Positions 15,924 through 26,371 are shown, counted from the stretch's first letter. The stretch: DNA of 35,266 nucleotides from Candidatus Diapherotrites archaeon CG08_land_8_20_14_0_20_34_12 (GCA_002779065.1 PEXL01000033.1:1-35266); one strand, 5' to 3'. Notes: generated by a model from the sequence alone, not told the origin. Made by a program: numbers and translations.

Positions 15924-17819
15924 ATGGAAAACGTTTTGGGCTATTTGAAGGAAAAATTGGGCAAAGAGCATTTTAGCAGAATTAAAAAGATAAAAAATGC
16001 TGCTGTACACGAATTCATTGCAAGATATGTTGAATTGTGCAATCCTGCAAGCGTATATGTCTGCACTGATTCTGAAGAGGATTTGGAGTATGTCAGGAAA
16101 AAAGCCCTAGAAAATAAAGAAGAAGCATTGCTAAGCAATCCAAACCATACAATTCATTTTGATAATTATTATGACCAAGGCAGGGACAAGGAGGGAACAA
16201 GATTTTTGCTGCCCAAGGGCACTGATTTAGGCCCTGAAATTAATTCAAGTGAAAGAGAGCAGGGATTAAAAGAAATCCACGAAATACTGAAAGGCATAAT
16301 GGAAGGAAGGGAATTGTTTGTAACGTTTTTTTGTTTGGGACCAAACCATTCTGAATTCAGCATCCCCGCAATACAGTTGACTGATTCAAGCTATGTTGCC
16401 CATAATGAAGATTTACTGTATAGGGGTGGGTACCTCGAATTTTTAGAGTTAAAAGAGGGGGAAGAATTTTTCAAATTTGTGCATTCCCAAGGAGAATTAC
16501 AAGAAGCAGGCCTAGGGTTAAAGGTAAGCAAAAACCTTGGGAAGAGAAGGGTGTATATGGATCTGGAAGATAAAATAATATACAGCACAAATACGCAGTA
16601 TGGCGGCAATACTATAGGCTTGAAGAAACTTGCAATGCGCCTGGCAATGAGGAAAGCAGACAGGGAAGGCTGGTTAGTTGAACACATGCTATTGATAGGC
16701 ATCAAAGGGCCAAAAGGACGCATTACTTATTTTGGGGGGGCATTCCCTTCAATGTGCGGGAAAACAAGCACTGCAATGCTTGAGGGAGAAACCATTGTCG
16801 GGGATGACATCGCTTATGTTAGAAATATTAATAGCAAAGCAATGGCAGCAAATGCAGAGAAAGGGATATTTGGGATTATTGATGGAATAAATACTGTGTA
16901 TGACCCATTGCAATGGAAAATACTGCATTCAGACAAAGAGGTAATTTTTTCAAATGTTTTAATAAACGAGGGAAAACCTTATTGGAATGATATGGTCATT
17001 AAGATTCCAGAAGCAGGGATTAACCATTCTGGAGATTGGGTCAAGGGAAAAAAGGATGAAAAAGGGAAAGAAATTCCTGCATCGCACAAGAATGCACGGT
17101 TTACCTTTAGCTTAGATTCCCTTGAGAATGTAGATAAAAAATTGCATGACCCGCAAGGAGTAGAATTGCAAGGAATTATTTATGGAGGCAGAGATAGTGA
17201 TACCTGGGTGCCTGTGAGAGAGGCAATTGATTGGGAACATGGGATTACCTTAGGCGGGGCTTCTTTAGAATCTGAAACAACTGCTGCAACATTAGGGTGT
17301 GAGGGGCTGCGAGAATTTAACCCTATGAGTAATTTGGATTTTTTATCAATACCAATTGGCAAATATATAAAAAATAATTTGGAATTCAGCAAGAAATTAG
17401 AAAAAAAGCCAAAGATTTTTTCAGTGAATTATTTCCTAAAGGACAAGGAAGGAAAATGGCTAAACCATAAGAATGACAAACATGTTTGGCTGAAATGGAT
17501 GGAGTTAAGGGCATATAATGAAGTTAACACAATCAAAACCCCGATTGGCTTGCTGCCAAAATATTTGGATTTAAAAGAACTGTTTAAAGAAGTGCTTGGA
17601 AAGGATTATTCAAAAGAGGATTATGAAAAACAATTTAAGATAAGGGTTCCAGAAAACCTGGCAAAGGTTGAAAGAATATTGCAGATTTACAGGACAAGGG
17701 TAAAGGATACGCCAAAAGAATTGTTCCTCATATTAGAAAAGCAAAAGAAATTATTGGAAGAAACAAAAGAAAAATATGGGGAATACATTTCTCCGGAAAA
17801 ATTCGCTGATTATGCCTAG
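15924..17819 (+). CDS. pckG: Phosphoenolpyruvate carboxykinase (GTP)
   Basis: GGNTIGLKKLAMRLAMRKADREGWLVEHMLLIGI, FGGAFPSMCGKTSTAML kinase-1 loop, FNPMSNLDFLSIPIGKYI. Confidence 0.93.
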   Translation: MENVLGYLKEKLGKEHFSRIKKIKNAAVHEFIARYVELCNPASVYVCTDSEEDLEYVRKKALENKEEALLSNPNHTIHFDNYYDQGRDKEGTRFLLPKGTDLGPEINSSEREQGLKEIHEILKGIMEGRELFVTFFCLGPNHSEFSIPAIQLTDSSYVAHNEDLLYRGGYLEFLELKEGEEFFKFVHSQGELQEAGLGLKVSKNLGKRRVYMDLEDKIIYSTNTQYGGNTIGLKKLAMRLAMRKADREGWLVEHMLLIGIKGPKGRITYFGGAFPSMCGKTSTAMLEGETIVGDDIAYVRNINSKAMAANAEKGIFGIIDGINTVYDPLQWKILHSDKEVIFSNVLINEGKPYWNDMVIKIPEAGINHSGDWVKGKKDEKGKEIPASHKNARFTFSLDSLENVDKKLHDPQGVELQGIIYGGRDSDTWVPVREAIDWEHGITLGGASLESETTAATLGCEGLREFNPMSNLDFLSIPIGKYIKNNLEFSKKLEKKPKIFSVNYFLKDKEGKWLNHKNDKHVWLKWMELRAYNEVNTIKTPIGLLPKYLDLKELFKEVLGKDYSKEDYEKQFKIRVPENLAKVERILQIYRTRVKDTPKELFLILEKQKKLLEETKEKYGEYISPEKFADYA

Positions 17820-17879
17820 ATTCCGTGCACATGTAGCTAATTCTAATGGTTTTTAACTGTTTTCCTCCTATTTGCATAC

Positions 17880-20555
17880 ATGGCAAACAAGGAAGAACTA
17901 AGAAAACAATTTACCAAGGAATGGGAAAAACATTACAAGATTGAATTCCTTGTGAAGAAGGGTTTCCAAAGGAAACAATGCAAAAAATGCGGGCGCTATT
18001 TTTGGTCTCTTGATTCAAACAGGAATGTATGTGCAGATTCTACTTGCGCTAGGTATGATTTCATTGGGAAAGGCACCACAAATATGGGCTATGTTGAAAC
18101 ATGGAGGGAAATTGAAAAATATTTCACAAAAAAAGGGCATGTTTCAATTCCAAGGTATCCTACTGTTTGCAGATGGAGAGATGATTTATACTTTACAAAT
18201 GCATCAATCATTGATTTTCAGCCTTATGTTGTTTCCGGAGAAATTGAACCTCCGGGAAATCCTTTAATTGTTCCGCAAGCATCCTTGAGATTTGGGGATA
18301 TTGAAAATGTCGGCGTAACAGGGCAGCATTACTCTTCATTCATCATGTTCGGGCAGCATGCATTCAACTCGCAAAAAACAGGGCTGTTTTACTGGAAGAA
18401 TGAAGCATTGGAACATGATTTTACTTATGTCACAAAAATTTTAGGAATAAAACCAGAAAAATTATGTTTCCAGGAAGAAGTATGGGCCGGCGGCGGAACA
18501 TTTGGGCCTTGCATTGAATATTGTGCAGATGGTGTTGAACTTGGGAATTGCGTTTTTATGCAATTCAAAGAACTTCCTGGAGGAAAATATGAAGAATTGA
18601 AAACAAAGGTTATTGATATGGGTGCTGGCTTGGAAAGACTGGCTTGGTTTACTAATGGAACACCAACAAGTTATGATATTACATTTGAGCAGGTTTTGAA
18701 AAAAATGTTAAAATATGCTGGATTGAAAATTGACAGAAAACTGTTTGAAAGATATGCAAAATTGTCCGGCGCTTTGGATGCGGATGGTGCAGATTTGAAA
18801 AAAGAATGGGAGATACTCGCAAAGAAATTAGAGTATGATAAAAAAGAATTAATGAATACAATAAGGCCGGTACAAGCCATCTATGCAATTGCTGATCATT
18901 TAAAAACAATTTTATATGCAACAACAGACGGAATGCTTCCAAGCAATTCCGGCGGAGGATATAATTTGAGAATTTTGTTAAGAAGGTGCTTCGGCTTTAA
19001 TGAAGAATTTTCCCTAAACATGAACCTGCCAGAAATTCTGTTTGAACATGCAGAAGCATTGAAGGATTTTGATTATACTTTAAAGGAAGGGGTGCCAACA
19101 GCAGCAGCAGTTGTTGGGGAAGAATTCAAGAAATATAAAAGTACAACAGAAAGGGGCAGTGTGCTTGTTTCTACTTTGCTTGATAAGGCCAAAAAAGGGG
19201 AAAAGATTTCAAATGAAAAAATGGTTGAATTGTATGAATCACATGGAATCCCAATGGAATTCATTGCTGAACAAGCAAAGAAGAAAAATATTGATTTGGA
19301 AATACCTGCAAATTTTTACGGGATGCTAGCAAAGAAGAATGAAAAAACAATTGAAAAAATAAGCAGGGAAATTGATGTTTCAAAATTCAAAAAAACAGAA
19401 GAATTATTTTATATTGACAGATATTTGCAGGAATTTGATGCCAAGGTGCTAGGAATAATTGATAATGCAATTATTTTAGATAAAACATTGTTCTATGCAG
19501 AGTCTGGCGGGCAGGAATCTGATACCGGCTTTTTAAATGATATTAAAGTTGAAGAAGTACAGAAGAAAGAAGGGATATTTTTACACTATGTTGAAAATAC
19601 AAGGAAATTTAAGGTTGGGCAGACTGTTATCGGTAAAATAAATTGGGAGAGAAGGCATGCTTTGATGAAACACCATACTGCAACCCATTTGTTAAATGCA
19701 GCATGTAGGGAAGTATTGGGAAAGCATACCTGGCAGGCTGGAGCACATAAAAAAGAAAACGAATCCCATTTGGATATTACTCATTACAAGCATATTACTG
19801 ATGAAGAAATGAGAACTATTGAATTGCTTGTTAATAGATGGATACAAGCAAATTATGAAGTGAAAATGTTTTCATTGATGAGAAATGAAGCCGAAGCAAA
19901 ATATGGCTTTAGATTATATCAGGGTGGATATGTTCCCGGCAAAGTACTAAAAATTGTTGAAATTCCAACTGTGGATGTGGAAGCATGCGGTGGAACACAT
20001 GTTTCAAGAACTGGGGAGTTAGGATTCTTCAAGATTCTGAAAAAAGAATCCATCCAGGATGGTGTTGAAAGAATTACTTTTGCAACAGGGTTGGCTGCTT
20101 TGGCAAAAATAAATGAACAGGAAGATTTGCTTACAAAAGCTGCTGAGAATTTGAGTGTTCCCAAACAGGATCTGGCAAAAGCTACTGAGCGCTTTTTTAA
20201 GGAATGGAAGGAGCAGAAGAAAATAATTGAAAAAACGCAGGAATCCAATTCTAAATCGAAAATTGATGAATTGGCAAACAGCAAAGAGAAGATAATTAAG
20301 AAATATTTAACAGGGATTGATGGAAATGCTTTATTTGGAATTGCAAAAGAGCTTTCTTTAAAGAAAAAAGATTCTCTCATTATGCTTGGATCTGAAAATA
20401 ATCTGGTAATAATTTCAGGAAATGAGTGCAAGGGAGATGCAAAGGCAGAATTGGAAAAAATCTTGAAAAAATGCCAGGGAAACGGCGGCGGGAACAGCAA
20501 AATTGCCCGCGCTTTAATAAAAGATGCTGCTTGCTTGGAAAAATCCCTATCTTAA
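17880..20555 (+). CDS. alaS: Alanyl-tRNA synthetase, archaeal type
   Basis: N-terminal zinc-binding CKKCGRYFWSLD...C...C; FINASIIDFQP-like core, HHTATHLLNAACREVLG, VDVEACGGTHV editing motifs. Confidence 0.95.
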   Translation: MANKEELRKQFTKEWEKHYKIEFLVKKGFQRKQCKKCGRYFWSLDSNRNVCADSTCARYDFIGKGTTNMGYVETWREIEKYFTKKGHVSIPRYPTVCRWRDDLYFTNASIIDFQPYVVSGEIEPPGNPLIVPQASLRFGDIENVGVTGQHYSSFIMFGQHAFNSQKTGLFYWKNEALEHDFTYVTKILGIKPEKLCFQEEVWAGGGTFGPCIEYCADGVELGNCVFMQFKELPGGKYEELKTKVIDMGAGLERLAWFTNGTPTSYDITFEQVLKKMLKYAGLKIDRKLFERYAKLSGALDADGADLKKEWEILAKKLEYDKKELMNTIRPVQAIYAIADHLKTILYATTDGMLPSNSGGGYNLRILLRRCFGFNEEFSLNMNLPEILFEHAEALKDFDYTLKEGVPTAAAVVGEEFKKYKSTTERGSVLVSTLLDKAKKGEKISNEKMVELYESHGIPMEFIAEQAKKKNIDLEIPANFYGMLAKKNEKTIEKISREIDVSKFKKTEELFYIDRYLQEFDAKVLGIIDNAIILDKTLFYAESGGQESDTGFLNDIKVEEVQKKEGIFLHYVENTRKFKVGQTVIGKINWERRHALMKHHTATHLLNAACREVLGKHTWQAGAHKKENESHLDITHYKHITDEEMRTIELLVNRWIQANYEVKMFSLMRNEAEAKYGFRLYQGGYVPGKVLKIVEIPTVDVEACGGTHVSRTGELGFFKILKKESIQDGVERITFATGLAALAKINEQEDLLTKAAENLSVPKQDLAKATERFFKEWKEQKKIIEKTQESNSKSKIDELANSKEKIIKKYLTGIDGNALFGIAKELSLKKKDSLIMLGSENNLVIISGNECKGDAKAELEKILKKCQGNGGGNSKIARALIKDAACLEKSLS

Positions 20556-20585
20556 TTATCTTAGGATACTGTTTTAAATTATATC

Positions 20586-20620
20586 AAAGGACATAAATAA
20601 TGATATAAAATTTGTCCTTT
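20586..20620. repeat. Hairpin AAAGGACA...TGTCCTTT
   Basis: 8-bp perfect inverted repeat downstream of alaS. Confidence 0.6.
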
Positions 20621-20622
20621 GG

Positions 20623-20700
20623 CACAGTGTGGGATACTATAAAAAATTATGACTAAGCAATATTTTATAAAAATATATTACTTTAACATCTCACACTGTG
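20623..20700. repeat. 13-nt inverted repeat pair CACAGTGTGGGAT ... ATCTCACACTGTG
   Basis: Arms at 20623-20635 and 20688-20700, one G-T wobble, 52-nt AT-rich spacer. Confidence 0.7.
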
Positions 20701-20708
20701 ATAGCTAT

Positions 20709-20748
20709 AAAAAGACATTTAAAAAATTACCCTAAGTAATGTCTTTTT
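20709..20748. repeat. Hairpin AAAAAGACATT...AATGTCTTTTT
   Basis: 11-bp perfect inverted repeat. Confidence 0.65.
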
Positions 20749-20772
20749 ATATTAAATAAGACTAATTCTAGT

Positions 20773-21393
20773 ATGGGTTTCCTAGATTTTTTGTTTGGAC
20801 GCCAAATTCTAAATGACAAAAGAAGGGATGCTGTCACAGCATTTAGAAAAAAAGCAATTGCAACTTTGGAAGAATTGGCAAGGGAAACAAAAAGCGAGAT
20901 TGATAAAGAACTCTATTACCATATGATAGAAAATGTAAAAAATAATCCTCTTGTTTTCTATCCTAGGAAAAACATAAAGGAAGAGATTGTAAATTATGGG
21001 CCATTTCAAAGTGTTAGCGTTACTAAGGGAGAGCATGTTAGTGCATACACCCAAATAACTAAGGGATCGGAACAGCATATTGTTAAAAGTGATTATATAA
21101 ATCTGCCAGCAGAGCATGTTTTCCATGGGGACAAAATGACTGTTGACGGGGTTTTCACAATTGCGCATGAGTATGCGCATTTTCCAAAGCCTGTGTTAGG
21201 GCCTTTTGCACAAAGATATAGATTAAATCATGAGCAGGCAGAGGAATTGGCTGCGGATATTCTTTCTGCAAAGCTTGCTGCAAGACTGGGTTTTAATGAA
21301 GCGCAGATAATGCCTCATTTTTACGGTCGCGAAATAGTTTATGGTTCCTTTCCTTTTATGGCCTGGATAAAGAAGGTTGTAGAAAGAAAATAA
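20773..21393 (+). CDS. Predicted zinc metallopeptidase-like protein (HExxH)
   Basis: TIAHEYAHFPK (HExxH) followed by EQAEELAADILSAKLA, a candidate third-ligand helix. Confidence 0.65.
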   Translation: MGFLDFLFGRQILNDKRRDAVTAFRKKAIATLEELARETKSEIDKELYYHMIENVKNNPLVFYPRKNIKEEIVNYGPFQSVSVTKGEHVSAYTQITKGSEQHIVKSDYINLPAEHVFHGDKMTVDGVFTIAHEYAHFPKPVLGPFAQRYRLNHEQAEELAADILSAKLAARLGFNEAQIMPHFYGREIVYGSFPFMAWIKKVVERK

Positions 21394-21421
21394 TAAAAAT
21401 ATCAAAATAAAAAAATAGAAA

Positions 21422-21444
21422 AAAGGAGAATAAAATTCTCCTTT
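21422..21444. terminator. Terminator-like hairpin between convergent genes
   Basis: AAAGGAGAAT-AAA-ATTCTCCTTT. Confidence 0.6.
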
Positions 21445-21461
21445 CTGATTAAAGTTTAAAT

Positions 21462-23237
21462 TTATTTTCCGCCGAAGAAACTACTAAACCATTTGAAGAA
21501 TCCAAAGAAAAGATTTGGGGTTTCTCCTTGCGTGGTTGTTGAACCCTGCCCTCCTTCTGTTTGGGTTGATGTGGATTGTGAAGTTTCTACTTCTGCTGAG
21601 AATTTCTTGAACAATTCTTTAACTTGGCAGTCCTTTGCTTCAAAGCCGTCAGTGCATACTTTTATCTTACAGCCTTCTGGGCTTTTGTATTCCTTGCATT
21701 CAACACTTTCAACCGGTGCTGTTGCTGTAGCTGATGATGATGTAGCTGAGGTTACTTCTGTAGGGGTTGCCGTTGTTGTGCTGGTTGTTGTAGAAACTGC
21801 TGTTGTGGGGCATATCTTTGAAGAAGTGCCATCCTCACATTCTTTTATTATGCAGCCTTTGTCATCCTTAGCATCCTTACAGTTGATGGTTGGTTTATCA
21901 CAATTGCTTGCTTTGTATCCGTTTGTACATTCTTTTATTTCACAACCTGCATCATCCTTGTAAACCTTACACTCAACATTTTGGGCAGTATGCGGACAAT
22001 ATTTCTTCTTGGCCCCATTTTCACATTCAGTGATTATGCAGCCAGAATCATTCTTGTATTCTTTGCAGTTTATTGTTGGTTCAGGGCATGAAACATATTC
22101 CTTGCCGTCAGTGCATTTCTTAACTGTGCAGCCATCTTCCCTTGTATAAACCTTACACTCTACTGGTTTCCCTATATCACAGTCCCTTGTTTCATAGCCG
22201 TTAGAACATCTTTTTACAATGCAGCCTTTTTCATCCTTGAATGTTTTGCATTCAACAACAGGGCAAATGTTTTCAAGCTTGCACGTGTTCAGGAAATAAC
22301 CGTCAGTACAAGAAATTATTGTACAATTATTCTCAAGGTACTTTTTACATTCAATTGTTTGGAATATTACTGGTTCTTTACATTTAACCTGCTTGCAACC
22401 ATTCTGTTCATATATTTCAAAATCAAGCTTTTTTTCCTTGCATTTTGCCACTATATTCTCAACTGCTTCCGGCGTAGGGCATATTGTTCCTGATGCATAG
22501 CATTTTACCATTCTACAGCCAGACTGATCAGGATATGTTTGAACCTCCATCCCAGCCTCTTTGCATAATGCAATCTTTTTTTCGAGTTCATTGCTTGAAG
22601 GGCATATTGACTCAAGGCATTGCACTTGCTTACATTGCAATGAATCAAAATAATATTTATAATCCAACTTATTCGACTTACATTTTTTGATTATTTCATC
22701 AAGGTTATCTTCAGTTGGACATATTATCTGCTGAACAGCACATCTTACAGATTCGCAGCCAGAACTCTCCATATAATATTCGTAGTGTAAATTTAATTCT
22801 TTACACTTTTTTATCAAATCATCGATATATGGGCTTTGGCATTTCTGCTCTGATGTTACTCCAGTTGTACTTGTAGTAGCTGAACTGCATTTCACCATTT
22901 TGCAGCCAGAAGAATCAACCCTAATATCATAAATGCCTCCTTTTTCCTTGCACATAATTATTTGTTTGGTAAGTTCACCTTCTGATATGCATTTGAGCGT
23001 TAAAATTGAAGTTACTGAAGTGGTTTCGCTTGTTGTAGGTGTTTCAACTGGAATTGCAACACATTTCACAAATTTGCAGCCATCATCGCCAGCAAATGTA
23101 TCATAACCCAATCCATTTTCCTTGCATGCTAGGATGTCTATTGTAAGTTCTTCATCTGATTTGCATTGCGCCTGTGAAAAAACAAAAGGCAATGCAAAAA
23201 GAAGAACAAATAGCATAACTAAAAAAATCTTATTCAT
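21462..23237 (-). CDS. Secreted cysteine-rich tandem-repeat protein with Thr/Ser linker
   Basis: Signal peptide MNKIFLVMLFVLLFALPFVFSQAQ; two families of Cys repeats (I..CKE.GL.Y......GCK.VKC and CKxYKDDxGCxIKECxxG....C). Start trimmed to ATG 23237 with SD GGAGGA. Confidence 0.75.
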   Translation of the reverse strand: MNKIFLVMLFVLLFALPFVFSQAQCKSDEELTIDILACKENGLGYDTFAGDDGCKFVKCVAIPVETPTTSETTSVTSILTLKCISEGELTKQIIMCKEKGGIYDIRVDSSGCKMVKCSSATTSTTGVTSEQKCQSPYIDDLIKKCKELNLHYEYYMESSGCESVRCAVQQIICPTEDNLDEIIKKCKSNKLDYKYYFDSLQCKQVQCLESICPSSNELEKKIALCKEAGMEVQTYPDQSGCRMVKCYASGTICPTPEAVENIVAKCKEKKLDFEIYEQNGCKQVKCKEPVIFQTIECKKYLENNCTIISCTDGYFLNTCKLENICPVVECKTFKDEKGCIVKRCSNGYETRDCDIGKPVECKVYTREDGCTVKKCTDGKEYVSCPEPTINCKEYKNDSGCIITECENGAKKKYCPHTAQNVECKVYKDDAGCEIKECTNGYKASNCDKPTINCKDAKDDKGCIIKECEDGTSSKICPTTAVSTTTSTTTATPTEVTSATSSSATATAPVESVECKEYKSPEGCKIKVCTDGFEAKDCQVKELFKKFSAEVETSQSTSTQTEGGQGSTTTQGETPNLFFGFFKWFSSFFGGK

Positions 23238-23356
23238 AATATCCTCCTCTCCGCGCATGATACTAAAAATTAGCAAATCACGCAATATTTATAGCCATAA
23301 ATAAGATTATTCATATTTTAAAGATTACTTTCTGGGAAAATAAATTATTTCCTGAA

Positions 23357-24553
23357 TTAGGAAAGTTTTTCCGAAAAGGTTAATGAAAGCAACAAAATCA
23401 CTTTGCTCAAATCAAGAAGCTGCTTGATTTCAATTGATTCATTATTCTTGTGTGCTTGATGATTCCCTGCACCATAACCAATCGCGTTAATCCCAAAATG
23501 GACTAATCTCCTTGTGTCTGTGCCGCCTGAAAGCCCTATAACTTTTGGCTTAAAGCCCAAGGTTTTAGAAACAGCCTCGCACAATAACCCAACAAGCACA
23601 TTATCCTCGGCTTCTTCAAAAGGCTTTTCATCACTAAGCAGTTTGAACCTGAATTTGCATTTTGATTTTTTGTTTTTTGACGCTATCCTTGAGGCAATTT
23701 TTTTAATTTGGCAAATTATTTTTTTTGGATCCTGATTTGGAAGATACCGTATATCAAGGGTGAATTCACAGCAATCAGGGACAACATTTATCGCAGAACC
23801 CCCCTTTATTGTCCCAATATTTAATGTCGGGCCGGAAAATAACTTTTTGGAAGAATTTTTGTGGCCAAATTTGAAATTCTTTATTTCATTAATTAAAGCA
23901 GAGGCATTTGCAATTGCATTAACCCCTTCTTTGGGGTTGGATGCATGCGCAGCTTTCCCGAATGACATTATCTTTAATCTCAAAATGCCTTTTTCACCTA
24001 TGCTTATTGCCTTCATATTATTGTCAATGTCAAGGACAATTGCATAGTCTGGCATAATCTTTTTTGATTCAAGCAAATACTTCATGCCATATTTTGAACC
24101 ACGCTCTTCGTCTGCTAAAATTGCCAAAGAAATCCTGTATCGCAGGCATTTTTCATATCTTTTCAAAAGCAGAAATGCTAAAATTGCCGAAGCTGCTGGC
24201 CCCTTATTATCCTCAACCCCACGCCCATAAAATTTCCCTTTCTTTTCAACAAGGTTAAATGGATTGGTATTCCAAGATTTTGGATTAGCTGGAACTGTAT
24301 CGGAATGAACTGCAAATAATAATTCCTTTTTGCCTTTTCCGATGGTGGCAACAATATTTGCACGATTTTTTGATTTTGAGAAAATTTTGTATTTTATTTT
24401 TTGCTTTTTGAATATCTTTGCTACTTCATTCACCAATAAAGTTTCATTGCCTGGCGGATTAACTGTGTTGATTGCAATCAAGGTTTTGAGAATACCCTTA
24501 AGCTGACTTTTGTTGCTTTCTGCAAGATTTGGAAGTTCTTTTTCAATAAACAT
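23357..24553 (-). CDS. M20 family metallopeptidase (ArgE/DapE/ACY1-like)
   Basis: LLFAVHSDTVPANPKSW, FYGRGVEDNKGPAASAILA, LADEERGSKYGMKYLL, LSGGTDTRRL motifs. Confidence 0.9.
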   Translation of the reverse strand: MFIEKELPNLAESNKSQLKGILKTLIAINTVNPPGNETLLVNEVAKIFKKQKIKYKIFSKSKNRANIVATIGKGKKELLFAVHSDTVPANPKSWNTNPFNLVEKKGKFYGRGVEDNKGPAASAILAFLLLKRYEKCLRYRISLAILADEERGSKYGMKYLLESKKIMPDYAIVLDIDNNMKAISIGEKGILRLKIMSFGKAAHASNPKEGVNAIANASALINEIKNFKFGHKNSSKKLFSGPTLNIGTIKGGSAINVVPDCCEFTLDIRYLPNQDPKKIICQIKKIASRIASKNKKSKCKFRFKLLSDEKPFEEAEDNVLVGLLCEAVSKTLGFKPKVIGLSGGTDTRRLVHFGINAIGYGAGNHQAHKNNESIEIKQLLDLSKVILLLSLTFSEKLS

Positions 24554-24657
24554 AAGAAAATAAGGTTAAAAAAATTTAAAAATGCACGATCTCGGCTTTT
24601 TTAGACAAACGCAATGATTTTAAAAGTAACATTCTACTTAAAGTTAGAGGGGAAATT

Positions 24658-25893
24658 ATGGAAAAACACAAAAAAACACGTGAGAAAAAAGGGAAAAAAG
24701 GATTCAATTTAGATTTGAAAGATAAAAATACACAGTTCATTCTTGTTGGAATTTTTATAATTGCTGTTTTAGCAGTAATGGGCACTATCCTTATGTCAAA
24801 TATGCAAAATGCCCAAAAGGAAGTAAAACCTGAAGAGGTTGTGCAGACTGCGGCAAAAATACAATTTATTGAAGTAACATTAAGCGACTGTAAAACAAAT
24901 AAATGTTTTTCACTTCAGAGTTTAGAAACTGCAATAAAAAATACTGATAAAAATGCAGAATATGAAACAAAGACTGTTTTGTATGATACTGAGGAAGGAA
25001 AAGCGCTTGTTGAGAAATACAACTTGGCAAAATTGCCGGCTTTAATCATAAGCGGAGATATTTCAAAGGTAAAGGATTTGGAAACACAGTGGTTAGCAGC
25101 ACAATTAGGGACAAAGGAAAGCGATAATTCTTTAGTATTAAGAAGTGTCCCGAATATCAGCTATGATTTAGGGAAGAAAAAATATTTAGGGCAAGTAACA
25201 ATGACTACATTAAGTTTTGATGAATGCAAAGAATGTGCAGAAGTTCCAAAAGCCGAGAATTTTGGCTTATTAGTTCCCCCAGTAACAATTGTTGAAAATA
25301 AGAAAGTAAATGCAACAACAGATGAAGGAAAACAATTAATACAGAAATATAGCATTACGGCTGTTCCTACTGTAATTCTGTCAAAGGAGATTGCAGAATA
25401 TGATGCCTTAATGCCTACAATGGGTGAATTGGGGACTGCTGAAAGTGATGGTTCTTTTGTTTTCAGGGAACAAGGATTAAATCCAGTATATTTTAGCATA
25501 AAGGAGAATAGATTGGTTGGATATGTAAGTGCATTTTATATAATTGATTCTAATTGCACTACTTGTCCTACAGCCTCTGACCTAAATACTGCATTAACCG
25601 CGGCATTTGGTTTCAAAGTAATTGAAAATAAATATGCAGATGTAAGAGAACCAACAAACCTGAATACAGTATTAAGTTGGGGCATTACAAAAGTACCTGC
25701 TGTTGTTTATGTTGGGGATATGAATGCCTATTTTATAGTAAAGAAACTTTGGTCAAACTTAGGAATAATAAATGGGGACAAATATATCCTCACAAATATG
25801 GATTTCCTAAATGGAATGCAATATGAGGACCTAAACACCTTGCCTAAGAATACAGCAGTAAATGTTGGTGAATTAGTAGTAAATACCACCTAG
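24658..25893 (+). CDS. Membrane-anchored protein with three thioredoxin-fold-like modules
   Basis: N-terminal TM; three modules with DCKTNKC, ECKEC, NCTTC motifs each followed by a Trx-like (L/V)PA(L/V)(I/V)-type stretch (KLPALIIS, AVPTVILS, KVPAVVYV). Confidence 0.7.
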   Translation: MEKHKKTREKKGKKGFNLDLKDKNTQFILVGIFIIAVLAVMGTILMSNMQNAQKEVKPEEVVQTAAKIQFIEVTLSDCKTNKCFSLQSLETAIKNTDKNAEYETKTVLYDTEEGKALVEKYNLAKLPALIISGDISKVKDLETQWLAAQLGTKESDNSLVLRSVPNISYDLGKKKYLGQVTMTTLSFDECKECAEVPKAENFGLLVPPVTIVENKKVNATTDEGKQLIQKYSITAVPTVILSKEIAEYDALMPTMGELGTAESDGSFVFREQGLNPVYFSIKENRLVGYVSAFYIIDSNCTTCPTASDLNTALTAAFGFKVIENKYADVREPTNLNTVLSWGITKVPAVVYVGDMNAYFIVKKLWSNLGIINGDKYILTNMDFLNGMQYEDLNTLPKNTAVNVGELVVNTT

Positions 25894-25905
25894 GGCGTAT
25901 ATCAA

Positions 25906-25929
25906 AAATAAGGCGAAATCGCCTTATTT
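25906..25929 (+). terminator. Rho-independent-like hairpin
   Basis: AAATAAGGCG-AAAT-CGCCTTATTT followed by CCTTATTTTTT. Confidence 0.6.
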
Positions 25930-26014
25930 CCTTATTTTTTATCATATTCAGCCCATTTTAGCATAATTTAGGCATTAAGAATGATTTTTAAACTTTTTAG
26001 AGTTAATAAGTAAT

Positions 26015-26266
26015 ATGGAACTAAAGATTGACAGCAATCTAAGCACAGTACTTTTGGCTATTGCTGTGCTTTATGCGCTATTTGTTACAGGGGCACTTGG
26101 GAAGATTGGAATATTGTTAAGCGGAATAACATATTCCACCTTTCAAGGAGTAGACGCAATGCTAATTGTTTTCCTGATAATAGCTGCAATTGCAATATTT
26201 TATATGAGTAAAAATAAATCAGTTACTTCACATGAAGAACATCACGAGTATTCTGAACACCATTGA
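26015..26266 (+). CDS. Small two-TM membrane protein with His-rich tail
   Basis: Two hydrophobic segments; C-terminal SHEEHHEYSEHH. Confidence 0.6.
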   Translation: MELKIDSNLSTVLLAIAVLYALFVTGALGKIGILLSGITYSTFQGVDAMLIVFLIIAAIAIFYMSKNKSVTSHEEHHEYSEHH

Positions 26267-26371
26267 TCTGAAATCTAATTAAGTTAAAAATGGTGGAAGG
26301 CATATAATTAATATAAGAATATTGGAAAATAAATTAAGTAACAAATCATAAAAAGGAATGATAGTGAGCAT

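Noticed and set aside
19919-20500. 193-aa reverse ORF within alaS
   Set aside because: Fully embedded antisense to alaS; no domain and no independent start signal.
21493-21963. 156-aa forward ORF antisense to the Cys-repeat protein
   Set aside because: Its repeats mirror the sense-strand repeats; sense strand has signal peptide and SD.
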